Assembly (NCBI GenBank): GCA_019694335.1
Contig: JAIBCD010000017.1
Span: 1-54,395, forward strand
Source: Rhodospirillaceae bacterium
GTDB taxonomy: Bacteria > Pseudomonadota > Alphaproteobacteria > Rhodospirillales > Rhodospirillaceae
DNA: 54,395 nt
Reading direction: 5' to 3'
This document shows positions 1-9,196 of the stretch, piece by piece. Made by a program: the position numbers and the translations under genes. Each line of letters begins with the position of its first letter. Positions within the stretch are counted from its first letter, which is position 1. The notes beneath the pieces are model-generated. The model was not told the origin of the DNA, did no database searches, and saw only the letters and a program-made list of their open reading frames with translations.

Positions 1-559
1 CAGCGGTGGCGTAGGTGGGGTCGGCGCCGCGCGGAACCACGTACATGCAGCTCGAAAGCGGGGTCGCGGGCGTGAGGGGAATCCATACCGTCAGTGATTT
101 GGGCGAACCGTCGGGAAACAATGACACCGCGCCCCGGTCACGGTGCGGCGCCCAGCCCGATTCACCGCGAGCCGCGTTCACGTCCCAGGCCCAGAAATCC
201 GGCACTACCGCATATGGCCCCAGCAGGCTCTTGAGGATCGGGTCGAGGCGGCGGAAGGGAAGCCAAAACTCGTCGTAGATGAAAGCGAAAGCGGGCGAGG
301 CGCCGGCGCGGCTCAAGGCGCGCACCGTCTCGACCATACGTCCGATATCGAGGCCCCAATTCAGATCGCAGATCTGGAAATAACCTTCCTGCGTGATCTG
401 GGCACGGGCGGCGGCGCTCTGCTGCTCGGCCAGGCCGAACACCCTGGCGCCCGGGAGCAGCGTGGGATCGGCGATATGCAGATGCGGCGCAAATGTCCGC
501 CAGGTTTCGATTTCTCCGAGGCGGGTGAGGTCAAGGAAGGGGGGAGGCGTAGGGGTCAT
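1..559 (-). CDS. Phytanoyl-CoA dioxygenase-like protein (3' end outside window)
   Basis: I read this leftward frame directly from the reverse strand. It starts at an ATG (557-559) with MTPTPPPFLDLTRLGEIETW and stays open for 186 codons to the left edge, so the C-terminus is missing. Around residues 140-170 it has GWAPHRDRG, an HxD iron-binding motif, followed by SLTVWIPLTPATPLSSCMYV, the usual core-strand pattern of the PhyH group of Fe(II)/2-oxoglutarate oxygenases. The distal His and the 2-oxoglutarate-binding Arg would lie beyond the edge. Family members hydroxylate small molecules, lipids or amino-acid derivatives; the substrate cannot be read here. It is divergent from cassette I, with a 512 bp gap between them. 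Confidence 0.65.
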   Translation of the reverse strand, partial: MTPTPPPFLDLTRLGEIETWRTFAPHLHIADPTLLPGARVFGLAEQQSAAARAQITQEGYFQICDLNWGLDIGRMVETVRALSRAGASPAFAFIYDEFWLPFRRLDPILKSLLGPYAVVPDFWAWDVNAARGESGWAPHRDRGAVSLFPDGSPKSLTVWIPLTPATPLSSCMYVVPRGADPTYATA

Positions 560-1071
560 GCTGGTGCCAAGATTACGCGCAGCAGCCCGCCAAGGAGAAC
601 CGAGACTCGGGGGCGGAATTGACCCTCGGACAGGCACGTCAGGGGCCGTAACCTGTCCGGGCGGTCGGCAAATGACCCGGGGATTGGAGTCACATGCCGT
701 TGAATGGCTTTCAGGATCGCAAGGATCGGTGCCGCGAAGGCTCCGGCGCTGCGGCGTCATTTCCGGTTAAATGACTGATAGATTGAGATTTTTGGGAGCC
801 GGGCGGCGCGGCTCGGTTGCGCGGGCTTTAGCCAGCCCCCATCTTAGTTCAGCCAGTCAAACTATTCATTTTTGCAATATAATGGTGCTCTTGGGAGCCC
901 GAGGTAGTATATTTAGAATCGTTAAGAATTGGGAGAATGTCCCACCCGTGTGGGACTCTTTTCCGCTCGCCCGCCGGGCGGCGCCTTGACCGTGTACGTG
1001 GAATTGCGTGCAAGGATAGCGAGAGCGCCTCCGGGAGGCCGGCGGCAAGAACTGCAGAAGGGAGAGTAGAC
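560..1071. promoter_or_regulatory. 512 bp intergenic region upstream of cassette I
   Basis: I see no convincing gene here. The right half is more AT-rich than its surroundings and holds a TATAAT hexamer at 878-883 without a recognisable TTGACA at the usual distance. At 939-956 there is a perfect 7 bp inverted repeat, GTCCCAC-ccgt-GTGGGAC, which could be an operator or a 5'-leader hairpin. A purine-rich GGGAG (about 1060-1065) precedes the GTG start at 1072. The reading frame of the first gene stays open back to an ATG at 937, but that extension is Arg-rich and lacks a signal peptide, so I treat it as non-coding. Confidence 0.4.
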
Positions 1072-2811
1072 GTGCGTCTGTTCACGAAGGCATCCGGAAA
1101 TCTGAAGCAGGCGCTGTGCGCGAGCACTGTTGGCCTGGCCACGGCTTTTGCGCTGGCGAGTTGCTCGGGCCCCGGCGCGGAAACACGCATCGCCGCGCCC
1201 GCCGCCAAGGCTGGCAAGGTGACCGCTGAACCGGAAGGTGAAGCCAGCCCGCGCCGTCTGCGCCTGATGACCCAGGAGCAGTACCTCAACACGCTCGCCT
1301 ATGTCTTCGGTCCGGACATCAAGCCGGAAACCCATTTCGCGCCGGTGCAGCGCACCGACGGCTTGCTGGCCAATGGCACCGCCAAGGCCGGCGTCACCGA
1401 CAGCCAGCTCGAGCTGTATCAGAAGACCGCCGCGCTGGTCGCCGGCATGGTGGTGAAGCCCGAGCGTCGTGACTTCCTGATCATGTGCAAGCCGGCCGAC
1501 GAGAAGGCCGCCGACAAGGCCTGCGCCGGCAAGTTCCTGTCCGATATCGGCCGCCTCCTGTATCGCCAGCCGATGAAGCCGGCGAAGGTGGCCGAACTGG
1601 TCGAACAGGCCTCGGCCTCGGCCGACAAGCTGAAGGACTTCTACGCCGGCCTGGCCGTGGCGATCGAAGCCATGCTGGTCAGCCCGAACGTGCTGTACAT
1701 CGCCGAAACCTCCGAGCCCGATCCCAAGCGCCCGGGCCACCAGCGCCTGGACGCCTATTCGCTCGCCTCGCGCCTGTCGTTCTTCCTGTGGAACGCGGCC
1801 CCCGACGACGCGATGCTGAAGGCTGCCGAGACCGGCGAGATCCTCACCGACAAGGGCAAGGCCAAGATCGTCAACATGATGTTGGCGAGCCCGCGTCTCG
1901 AAACCGGCATGCGCGCGTTTTTCGACGACATGTTCGCGTTCGACGATTTCAACAACCTCGCCAAAGACCCGATGGTCTATCCGTCGTTCACCGGCGTGAC
2001 CACCGGTGACGCCCGCGAGCAGACCCTGCGCACGGTGATCGACCAGTTGATCACCAAGAACCGGGACTACCGCGACCTCTACACCTCGCGCGAGACTTTC
2101 ATGTCGCCGTCGCTCGCGGCGCTTTACCGCCTGCCGTCGACCCGCACTTGGACGCCGTATGAGTTCCCGGCGGACAGCCCGCGCGCGGGTCTTCTTACTC
2201 AGATCAGCTTCCTCGCGGTGCACTCGCACCCGGGCCGCAGTTCGCCGACGTTGCGCGGCAAGGCGCTGCGTGAAGTCCTGCTGTGCCAGCCGGTGCCGCG
2301 TCCGCCCGCGAACGTGGACTTCTCGATCGTCAATAATCCGAACTCATCTTACAAGACGCAGCGTGATCGCGTTGTCGCCCACCGAAGCAATCCGGTGTGC
2401 GCCGGTTGCCACAAGATCACCGACCCGATGGGCCTCGCGCTCGAGAATTTCGACGGCGCCGGCCGCTACCGCGACAACGAGAAGGGCAACCCGATCGATG
2501 CCAGCGGCAGCCTCGACGGCAAGGACTTCAAGGACGCCGTCGGCCTCGGCCAGGCGCTGCACGACCACCCGGCTCTGACCAGCTGCCTGGTGAAGCGCGT
2601 GTACGCCTACGGCACCGGCGGTCCGGCCAAGTCCGACGAAACCTTGAAGTGGGTCAACACCCGCTTCGCCGAACAGGGCTACCGCCTGCCCGATTTGCTC
2701 CGCACCATCACCCTCAGCCAGGCATTCGCCGACGTCAGCGACGATGCCCCCGCTCAAGCCCCGGTGAAGTCGGCCAGCGCCGACGCCCCGGCGGCCAACA
2801 CCTCGAAGTAA
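1072..2811 (+). CDS. DUF1592-group haem c lipoprotein, cassette I
   Basis: 579 residues from a GTG with GGGAG upstream. This start gives a lipoprotein signal ending in the lipobox LASC (Cys31), so the protein should be exported and lipidated. The order matches the planctomycete/myxobacterial DUF1587-1595-1592-1588-1585 architecture: an EQYLNTLAYVFG segment near residue 70, GRLLYRQP, RLSFFLWNAAPDD (about 240), a GRSSPTLRGKALREVLLCQ block (about 390), then CAGCH (Cys443, Cys446, His447) with DPMGLALENFDGAGRYR. The CxxCH should bind one c-type haem covalently in the periplasm. Biochemical function is unknown for this family. The DUF1552 gene follows after 12 bases with its own ribosome site, implying co-transcription. 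Paralogues lie at 31457 and 40041. Confidence 0.88.
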   Translation: MRLFTKASGNLKQALCASTVGLATAFALASCSGPGAETRIAAPAAKAGKVTAEPEGEASPRRLRLMTQEQYLNTLAYVFGPDIKPETHFAPVQRTDGLLANGTAKAGVTDSQLELYQKTAALVAGMVVKPERRDFLIMCKPADEKAADKACAGKFLSDIGRLLYRQPMKPAKVAELVEQASASADKLKDFYAGLAVAIEAMLVSPNVLYIAETSEPDPKRPGHQRLDAYSLASRLSFFLWNAAPDDAMLKAAETGEILTDKGKAKIVNMMLASPRLETGMRAFFDDMFAFDDFNNLAKDPMVYPSFTGVTTGDAREQTLRTVIDQLITKNRDYRDLYTSRETFMSPSLAALYRLPSTRTWTPYEFPADSPRAGLLTQISFLAVHSHPGRSSPTLRGKALREVLLCQPVPRPPANVDFSIVNNPNSSYKTQRDRVVAHRSNPVCAGCHKITDPMGLALENFDGAGRYRDNEKGNPIDASGSLDGKDFKDAVGLGQALHDHPALTSCLVKRVYAYGTGGPAKSDETLKWVNTRFAEQGYRLPDLLRTITLSQAFADVSDDAPAQAPVKSASADAPAANTSK

Positions 2812-2823
2812 AGGAGAAGGACC

Positions 2824-4164
2824 ATGATCAACGGTTTGAATAGACGCCGCGTCCTGCGCGGGATGTTGAACGGTAGCGCCGTCACTGTTGGCTTGCCGCT
2901 GCTCAATGTGTTCCTCAACGGCAACGGCACCGCGCTGGCCGACGGCCGCGCCATGCCGGTGCGCTTCGGCACCTGGTTCTGGGGCCTGGGCATGACCAAG
3001 TCCATCTTCGTGCCCAAGAAAGTCGGTGCGAACTGGGAAATCACCGAGGAAATGGAATCCCTGAAGGGTGTCCAGAAGCACATCAACGTGCTGACCAACT
3101 TCACGGCGTTCCGCGACACCTACGAGAACCTGTGCCACTACACCGGCTGGATCATCGGCCGCACCGGCATCGCGCCCTCGAACCAGACCGACAAGCCGGG
3201 CGAAACCCTGGACGTGACGGTCGCCAACCAGATCGGTCGCACCACGCGCTTCAAGACGCTGACCGCGACCGCGACCGGTGACGTGCGCTCGACCTTCTCT
3301 TACGAAAACGCCAACTCGCCGAACGCGCCGGAATTCTCGCCGATGGCGTTCTACACCCGCCTGTTCGGCCCGGACTTCCAGGATCCGAACGCCAAGACCT
3401 TCACTCCGAACCCCAACATCATGGTGCGCAAGAGCGCGCTGTCGGGCGTGATGGATGAAGTGAAGGAGCTGAACGCGAAGCTCGGCGCCGACGACAAGGC
3501 CCGCCTCGACCAGTACTTCACCGGCCTGCGCCACCTCGAACGCCAGTTCGAACAGCAGCTGACCAAGCCGGAGCCGATCGCTTCCTGCGTGGCCCCAAAG
3601 GCGCTCAAGGAAGACCCGAAACTCGGCGGCGAGGCGGCTCAGATCGCGGAACGTCACCGCCTGATGACCGATCTCATGGTCATGGCGGTCGCTTGCGACC
3701 AGACTCGTGTGTTCAACATGAGCTATTCGAATTCGTCGTCGAATACCACCAAGGCCGGCTACGAGAAGCCGCACCACACCTGCACCCACGAAGAGCGCGT
3801 GGACGATGCGCTCGGCTATCAGCCGACCGCGTCCTGGTTCACCCGCCGTTCGATGGAAAGCTGGGCCTACTTCGTCGACGCCTTCACCAAGGTGAAAGAA
3901 GGCGACGGCACCCTGCTCGACAACGTGCTGATCTACGCCAACAGCGACCACGGCTATGCCCGCGTTCACTCGCTGGACGGCATGGCGATGTTCACCGCCG
4001 GCCGCGCTGGCGGGAAGATCAAGACGGGTCTGCACATCGACGGCGCCGGTACCGCCGGTACGCGTCTGGGCCTGACCTGCATGCGCACGATGGGTCTCGA
4101 TCTCCCGTCGTGGGGCACCAAGAGCAACAACACGTCGAAAGACGTGTCGGAAATCCTGGTCTAA
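2824..4164 (+). CDS. DUF1552 Tat-exported protein, cassette I
   Basis: 446 residues, preceded by AAGGAGA. The N-terminus NRRRVLRG followed by a hydrophobic run is a twin-arginine-type signal, suggesting export in folded form. The body matches DUF1552, a family distantly grouped with DUF1501 and alkaline-phosphatase-like folds: RFGTWFWGLGM near residue 42, a TRFKTL segment, FGPDFQDPN, ACDQTRVFNMSY and a C-terminal SWGTKSNNTSKDVSEILV. DUF1552 genes habitually neighbour DUF1592 genes, as here, but no reaction is known. Compared with the cassette II and III copies, this one differs most in the middle (YSNSSSNTTKAGYEKPHHTC against the glycine-rich segment of the others). Confidence 0.87.
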   Translation: MINGLNRRRVLRGMLNGSAVTVGLPLLNVFLNGNGTALADGRAMPVRFGTWFWGLGMTKSIFVPKKVGANWEITEEMESLKGVQKHINVLTNFTAFRDTYENLCHYTGWIIGRTGIAPSNQTDKPGETLDVTVANQIGRTTRFKTLTATATGDVRSTFSYENANSPNAPEFSPMAFYTRLFGPDFQDPNAKTFTPNPNIMVRKSALSGVMDEVKELNAKLGADDKARLDQYFTGLRHLERQFEQQLTKPEPIASCVAPKALKEDPKLGGEAAQIAERHRLMTDLMVMAVACDQTRVFNMSYSNSSSNTTKAGYEKPHHTCTHEERVDDALGYQPTASWFTRRSMESWAYFVDAFTKVKEGDGTLLDNVLIYANSDHGYARVHSLDGMAMFTAGRAGGKIKTGLHIDGAGTAGTRLGLTCMRTMGLDLPSWGTKSNNTSKDVSEILV

Positions 4165-4189
4165 GGGGTTTCCACGCCGGACAGCAAAC

Positions 4190-4221
4190 CGCCCGGAGAG
4201 GACGTAACTCTTCTCCGGGCG
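4190..4221 (+). terminator. Intercistronic hairpin within cassette I
   Basis: An inverted repeat, CGCCCGGAGA paired with TCTCCGGGCG, lies between the DUF1552 and Yx(FWY)xxD genes. There is no T-tract after it, so it may be an mRNA-stability or attenuation element instead of a full terminator. Confidence 0.4.
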
Positions 4222-4306
4222 TGTGTGCGAGAGGGCGAACGTTAAGAAGCGGAGGGCGGGGCGCCTCAGGGAGAGGCAAACCGCAAACGGAACAAGGGAT
4301 GGATCC

Positions 4307-5656
4307 ATGAGAAATCTGGGCAAATTGGTTGGCTTCGTTGCGGGCTTGAGCCTGGCCGCGGGCGGCGCTTACGCCGCGGAAAAGCGCTTGATGGAAGATT
4401 ATGTGAAGTCGCCGATGCCTCCGGGCTTCCAGGTGATCGTCACCGAGCTGGAAGGTCCGGTGTTCGCGGATGCCAAGGGCAAGACGCTCTACAAGTGGCC
4501 GATCAAGTCCATCCGCAACGGCGACGTGGGCGAGCAGAAGAACAAGCCCACCTGCGATGACACCGTTTACAAGGTCAATGCCGGCCTGATGAGCCCGTAT
4601 CCGGGCGGTTTCACGCTGCCGGAAGTGGAAACCCGTCCGTCCTGCCTGCAGGTATGGCCCGCGGTCTACGCCACCGCCGAAGATAAGCCGGTCGGCAAGT
4701 GGACCATCGTCGACCGCAAGGACGGCAAGAAGCAGTGGGCCTATGACGGCTTTGCGCTCTACACCTCGGTGCTCGACGAAGTTCCGGGCGACACCCGCGG
4801 CGGCACCCGCCGCAAGGAAGGGGGCGACTCGCCCGCCTACCGCGAGCCGGTGAGCCCGGCGCCGGCCGTTCCGGCGCAGTTCGGCGTGTACTCGGTGGCC
4901 AAGGGCCGCTTCCTCGCGACCTCGATCGGCTACTCGGTCTACACCTACGATAAGGATACGGCGACCAAGTCGGCCTGCACCGGCTCGTGCCTGAACGAAT
5001 GGGCGCCGATGCTGGCGGCCGAGAATGCGGTTGCCCTCGGCGACTGGGCGGTGATCGAGCGTTCGCCCGGCGTGAAGCAGTGGACGTACCGCAAGAAGCC
5101 GCTCTACACCCGCATCGCCGATGAGAAGTTCCGCAGCTATGAAGGCGGCGACATCCCCGGTTGGCACAATGTGTTCACCCAGACCGAACCGGCGGCGCCC
5201 AAGGGCTTCACGGTGCAGGACACCCGCGCCGGCCAGGTGCTGGCCGATAAGAACGGCCGCACACTCTACATCTACAACTGCGGCGACGACGCCATCGACG
5301 AGCTGGCCTGCGACAACCCGAATTCGCCGCAAGCCTATCGCTTCGCGATTTGCGGCGGCGGCGACCCCGATGTCTGCAACAAGACCTTCCCCTATGTGAT
5401 CGCCGAAGCGGGCGCCAAGAGCGAGAACCGTGCCTGGACGCCGGTGGACATCAACCCCAAGACCGGCAAGTTTGCCAAGCCGGGCGAGGCGGGGGCGCTG
5501 CACGTATGGGCCTATCGCGGCCGCCCGGTCTATCTGTTCGGCAACGACAAGAAGCCCGGCGATGTCAGCGGCGATGCCTGGGGTGAGTTCAATGGCCACC
5601 GCAACGGCTTCAAGGCCTTCTGGCTCCGCGACGACTTCCGTACCAACGCCGGCTAA
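4307..5656 (+). CDS. Yx(FWY)xxD-repeat secreted protein, cassette I
   Basis: 449 residues. I chose the ATG at 4307 because it gives a clean signal peptide ending GGAYA-AE; the upstream in-frame ATG (4223) adds a basic, non-hydrophobic stretch. The protein is built of tandem 'secreted repeat of unknown function' modules (COG4315/Pfam Lipoprotein_15 type), with units such as GKTLYKW, FALYTSVLDEVPGD, YSVYTYDKD, KPLYTR, RTLYIYNCGDD and RPVYLFGNDKKPGD. Cysteine pairs such as CTGSC next to NEWAPML are typical of the repeat. It is the most divergent of the four copies here: the SGGGHSLRRG block near the C-terminus of the others is absent, and a Cys-rich insert (CDNPNS, CGGGDPDVC) is present. Role unknown; predicted periplasmic or surface. 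Confidence 0.85.
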   Translation: MRNLGKLVGFVAGLSLAAGGAYAAEKRLMEDYVKSPMPPGFQVIVTELEGPVFADAKGKTLYKWPIKSIRNGDVGEQKNKPTCDDTVYKVNAGLMSPYPGGFTLPEVETRPSCLQVWPAVYATAEDKPVGKWTIVDRKDGKKQWAYDGFALYTSVLDEVPGDTRGGTRRKEGGDSPAYREPVSPAPAVPAQFGVYSVAKGRFLATSIGYSVYTYDKDTATKSACTGSCLNEWAPMLAAENAVALGDWAVIERSPGVKQWTYRKKPLYTRIADEKFRSYEGGDIPGWHNVFTQTEPAAPKGFTVQDTRAGQVLADKNGRTLYIYNCGDDAIDELACDNPNSPQAYRFAICGGGDPDVCNKTFPYVIAEAGAKSENRAWTPVDINPKTGKFAKPGEAGALHVWAYRGRPVYLFGNDKKPGDVSGDAWGEFNGHRNGFKAFWLRDDFRTNAG

Positions 5657-5682
5657 CAGTCATCCGTTCAGGGAGAAGAACC

Positions 5683-6783
5683 ATGAAACATGCAGCTAAA
5701 ATCGGCGCGCTCTTTGCAGCGATGACCGTTGGTTTCGCCGGTGCCGCGGTGGCGGACGAGAGCGCTAACGTGATCCGGAACGGCACGATCGGGTACGTGC
5801 TGACCGATTATCACTGGGCGCTGTACCAGACCAAGGACGGCAAGGCCGAATGCCCACAGGGCTTCAACGACGGCCCGCGCGAACAGTTCAAGATCCTGTT
5901 CCCGGCGGACGACGGCAAGAAGCGCACGCTGTTGGAAACCCAACTCGCGCGTGAATCGCAGATCTGGCACCCGGACCTGAAGCCTGAAATCTTCACCTTC
6001 AAGGAAGCTCAGGGCAAAACCGGCCTTGGCATGAACCTCGACGGCAAAGTCGGGCCGAACGATTTCACCAGCCCCGACGGCTCGGAAAAAGGCATCGACA
6101 ACCAGCTGTACCGCGTGATCGGTTGCGTCGCCAACTACCGTGGTCCGGACGGCACGCTCTATCACTTCAACAACAAGTTCATGCAGCAGCATGAATACGC
6201 CCGCGTGCTGATCGAACTCACCGGCGTCGATAGCCTGGTCAACGACAACGACGTCACGCTCACCACCTACCGCGGCCGCGATGGCCTGCTGACCGACGCC
6301 ACCGGCAACAGCTTCATGCCGGGCGGCACTCAGCGCGCCGACCATAAGTGGGGCAAGGAGTTCATCTCGCGCTTCAAGGGCAAGATCGTCGATGGCGTCC
6401 TGACCGTTCAGGCCGCCGAGTACCATCAGCCCACCACCTGGGCGTTCGAAGACGTGACCGACCAGTGGTTCAAGGATCCGCGCTTCCAGCTCAAGATCAA
6501 CCAGGATCGCGCGGAAGGCATGCTCGCCGGCTATGTCGATATCGAAAACTTCTACCTGCAGATGGCGCGGGCCGTGTCGACCCACCATCAGAGCTACGGC
6601 CAGCAGTCCTCGCCGTCGATCTACCGCGCGCTGCATAAGCTCGCCGACGCCTATCCCGATAAGGACGGCCACAACACCGCCATCTCGTTCGCGGCGGACG
6701 TGAAGTTCGTGCAGACCTTCATCGAGCATCCGGCGGTCGAAACCGCCGCCAAGGAAGCCGATACCAGGCCGGCGCGCCACTAA
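5683..6783 (+). CDS. Secreted GIDN-family protein A, cassette I
   Basis: 366 residues preceded by AGGGAGAAG. A Sec signal peptide ends GAAVA-DE near residue 23. I do not recognise a named family. The core shared with four other proteins in this window is NLDGKVGPNDF, then PDG..KGIDNQLYRVIGC (Gly137-Ile-Asp-Asn140, Cys148) and RGPDG; the C-terminal third carries GYVDIENFY and KLADAYPDKDGHNTAIS. It is closest to the next gene (about two thirds identical by eye), with which it forms a tandem pair. No transmembrane segment is visible beyond the signal. Presence of the family in every cassette suggests a partner of the haem protein. Function unknown. Confidence 0.8.
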   Translation: MKHAAKIGALFAAMTVGFAGAAVADESANVIRNGTIGYVLTDYHWALYQTKDGKAECPQGFNDGPREQFKILFPADDGKKRTLLETQLARESQIWHPDLKPEIFTFKEAQGKTGLGMNLDGKVGPNDFTSPDGSEKGIDNQLYRVIGCVANYRGPDGTLYHFNNKFMQQHEYARVLIELTGVDSLVNDNDVTLTTYRGRDGLLTDATGNSFMPGGTQRADHKWGKEFISRFKGKIVDGVLTVQAAEYHQPTTWAFEDVTDQWFKDPRFQLKINQDRAEGMLAGYVDIENFYLQMARAVSTHHQSYGQQSSPSIYRALHKLADAYPDKDGHNTAISFAADVKFVQTFIEHPAVETAAKEADTRPARH

Positions 6784-6822
6784 GCTCGTACGGTAACGGC
6801 TCTATCGGGGTAGGGAGAGAGC

Positions 6823-7935
6823 ATGATGCGTGATTTGGGAGTCCAATTCGGTCTGCTCTTGGTGGGGATGACCGCGCTATCCGGCGCGGCCATCGCAGCC
6901 TCCAACGCCGATGGCGCCGTGATCCGTAACGGGACCATCGGCTACGTGCTGACGGATTATCACTGGGCCGTGTACCAGACCCAGGATTCAAAAGCCGAAT
7001 GCCCGACGGGCATGAACGACGGCCCGCGCGAGCAGTTCAAGATCCTGTTCCCGGATGACGGCAAGAAGCGCACGCTGCTGGAAACCCAGCTCGCCCGTGA
7101 ATCGGCGGTCTGGCACCCGGATGTGTCGCCGGAGCCCTATCCCTTCAAGGAAGCCACCGGCAAATACGCCGTCGGCCTGAACCTCGACGGCAAGGTGGGG
7201 CCGAATGATTTCTCCAGCCCCGACGGCGCCGTCAAAGGCATCGACAATCAGCTATACCGCGCGATCGGCTGTATCACCGCATATCGCGGTCCGGACGGCG
7301 CGGTTCACTACTTCGGCAATAAGTTCGCGCAGCAGTATCACTATGACCGCGTGCTGCTGGAACTGACCAATGTCGACAGCCTGACCAACGACAGCGATGT
7401 CACGGTCACCACCTACCGCGGCCTCGATGGCCTGCTCACCGACGCCACCGGCAACGGCTTCATGCCGGGCGGTACCGAGCGCGCCGACCATCGCTGGGGC
7501 AAGCAGTTCATCACCCGCTTCAAGGGCAAGATCGTCGACGGCGTGCTGACCGCCGATGGCTCCGATGTCCACATGCCGGCCAGTTCCACCTTCGAGGACG
7601 TGAGCGTTCAGTGGATCCGCGATGCGCGCTTCCAGTTGAAGCTCAACCAGGACGGCGCCGAGGGCGTGGTGGCGGGCTACGTCGACGTGGAAACCTTCTA
7701 TCGCCAGCTCGTTCAGGCCTGGTCGACCCACCACCAAAGCTATGGGCAGCTGTCCTCGCCGTCGCTGTACAAGGCCTTGCGTAAGCTCGCGGACGCCTAT
7801 CCGGATCAGCAGGGACACAACACGGCCATCTCAGGCGCCATGGACATGAAGTTCGTCCAGGTCTTCATCCAACATCCGCCGGCCGAAACCGCCGCGAAGG
7901 ACGCCGAAACACCGGCCCGCGCCGCGCGTCATTAA
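6823..7935 (+). CDS. Secreted GIDN-family protein B, cassette I
   Basis: 370 residues, preceded by GGGAGAGAG. It has an N-terminal hydrophobic signal (LGVQFGLLLVGMTALSGAAIAA). It is a tandem paralogue of the preceding gene, keeping GTIGYVLTDYHWA, NDGPREQFKILFP, NLDGKVGPNDF, GIDNQLYRAIGC, DATGNGFMPGG and KLADAYPDQQGHNTAIS. Both pair members end in a basic ...ARH tail. Being last in the operon and followed at once by a strong hairpin terminator, it closes cassette I. Function unknown. Confidence 0.8.
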   Translation: MMRDLGVQFGLLLVGMTALSGAAIAASNADGAVIRNGTIGYVLTDYHWAVYQTQDSKAECPTGMNDGPREQFKILFPDDGKKRTLLETQLARESAVWHPDVSPEPYPFKEATGKYAVGLNLDGKVGPNDFSSPDGAVKGIDNQLYRAIGCITAYRGPDGAVHYFGNKFAQQYHYDRVLLELTNVDSLTNDSDVTVTTYRGLDGLLTDATGNGFMPGGTERADHRWGKQFITRFKGKIVDGVLTADGSDVHMPASSTFEDVSVQWIRDARFQLKLNQDGAEGVVAGYVDVETFYRQLVQAWSTHHQSYGQLSSPSLYKALRKLADAYPDQQGHNTAISGAMDMKFVQVFIQHPPAETAAKDAETPARAARH

Positions 7936-7956
7936 ACCGTCGCGGCACATAAAAAT

Positions 7957-7994
7957 AAGCCCGCTAAGTCAATGACTTAGCGGGCTTTGTTTTT
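7957..7994. terminator. Rho-independent terminator after cassette I
   Basis: The arm AAGCCCGCTAAGTCA (7957-7971) pairs perfectly with TGACTTAGCGGGCTT (7973-7987), and TGTTTTTT follows. A run of A (7951-7955) on the other side would let it work in both directions. Confidence 0.85.
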
Positions 7995-8032
7995 TGCTGT
8001 AGGGTGGGCCGGGTCTCACCTTCGAGGAAACC

Positions 8033-9196
8033 GTGCCGTCCGCCAAAGCCCGTTCTTATCTCGCGCTCGTCTTCGTGCCGCTGGTGGCGTGGAGCAAGGA
8101 TGCCGCCGTGGTCGCTGTGGTGACGGCCGCGGCGACGGTGCTGGCGAACCGCGACGCACGGGCAGCCGTATTCGCGCCGCCGCGCCTGACATGGCCGCTG
8201 TTGCTCGGCGCGGCTTTTTTCATATGGGCACTGGCGGCGGTGACTTGGTCCCCGGCGCACCGGATGACCGATTGGATGAAGGCCGCGCCGGTCGTGCTGG
8301 CGGCCCTCGGCGTTGGCCGGTATTTCGCGCGGGCACCGACAGACATGCTTGAGCCGCTTGCCCGCCCGGTGTGCTGCGCGGTGGGCGCGCTGTTCGTTCT
8401 CCTGGCCGTGGAACGGGTCACCGGCGGCGGCATCATCGGATTGGCGCGGCCTGGAGACTCCACGGAACGCCTGTTCGATCTCATTTCGCCCGGCCTGGCG
8501 TTGCTGTCCTGCCTGCTGTTCCCCGCCGTGTACCTGGCGGAGGCGGCTACAGGCCGCCGCTGGGCAGGGCCCGCGTTGATCGCCGTCTGCTTCGTCCTGG
8601 CACTGACCTACCGCATGGACGCCGCGCCGGTGGCGATCGCCTGTGCCGCGATATCCTACGGCATCGTCCGGCAGTGCAAGCGCGCCGGTGTGGTCCTGGT
8701 GGCGGTGGGGATCGCGGCCGTTGCCTTGTCCTGGGGACCGTTGGCTGCGGTGGCGTGGCGGCACGGCGAGCAGACATGGCTCACGGCGCACGCCAACCTC
8801 AACTGGGGTTACCGCGTGGAGATCTGGAACCGGGTGTTCGAATTGATCGGCGCGAAGCCGTGGACCGGATACGGCTTCGACAGCGCGCGCAGCCTGGCGC
8901 AAGGCGCGGGCGTGACATTCCTCCACCCCCACAATGGCCTCCTGCAGGTTTGGCTGGAACTCGGGGCGGTGGGGGTGGCGCTTCTGCTGGTCTGGGCGGG
9001 CCTATCGCTGCGCGCCTATCTTGCGCCGCCGCGCGACGCCCGCGTATTGGCGACCTTCGCCGCCACCGTGACCGCCGTGGCGGTGTTCTGGCTAATCAGC
9101 TTCGGGATCTGGCAGGGCTGGTGGCTCGCGGCCATCGGTTTGACGGGCGTGGCATTGGTTTTAGTCGCGCGCGTCAGCCCTTCGCCACATCCATGA
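8033..9196 (+). CDS. O-antigen ligase family membrane protein
   Basis: 387 residues from a GTG preceded by GAGGA. The protein is almost wholly hydrophobic, with roughly ten membrane segments and one larger loop near residues 230-310. In that loop is the signature of the O-antigen ligase/Wzy_C family: [12 protein letters not shown], then [20 protein letters not shown]. WaaL-type ligases move undecaprenol-linked glycan to lipid A-core in the periplasm. With a Wzm/Wzt exporter nearby and no Wzy/Wzx seen, a ligase role fits better than polymerase, but sequence alone does not separate the two. Its 3' end overlaps the convergent rmlA gene by 23 bp. Confidence 0.82.
   Translation: MPSAKARSYLALVFVPLVAWSKDAAVVAVVTAAATVLANRDARAAVFAPPRLTWPLLLGAAFFIWALAAVTWSPAHRMTDWMKAAPVVLAALGVGRYFARAPTDMLEPLARPVCCAVGALFVLLAVERVTGGGIIGLARPGDSTERLFDLISPGLALLSCLLFPAVYLAEAATGRRWAGPALIAVCFVLALTYRMDAAPVAIACAAISYGIVRQCKRAGVVLVAVGIAAVALSWGPLAAVAWRHGEQTWLTAHANLNWGYRVEIWNRVFELIGAKPWTGYGFDSARSLAQGAGVTFLHPHNGLLQVWLELGAVGVALLLVWAGLSLRAYLAPPRDARVLATFAATVTAVAVFWLISFGIWQGWWLAAIGLTGVALVLVARVSPSPHP

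Noticed and set aside
771-989. Short plus-strand open frame upstream of cassette I
   Set aside because: No ribosome site, no family similarity by eye, and it overlaps the AT-rich promoter-like region.
1072-2811. Calling the haem protein a rubber oxygenase (RoxA-like) or MauG-like peroxidase
   Set aside because: Those have two CxxCH sites and different domain order; only one CxxCH and the DUF1592-group blocks are seen here.
922-4323. Long minus-strand open frames over cassette I genes
   Set aside because: They are rich in His, Arg, Gly and Val, lack motifs or ribosome sites and mirror the codon structure of the real plus-strand genes; they are an effect of high GC.
5683-7935. An EF-hand calcium loop at the NLDGKVGPND segment of the GIDN proteins
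   Set aside because: Position 1 of the loop lacks an acidic residue, and the helices either side are not evident; copies C-E do not keep the loop pattern.
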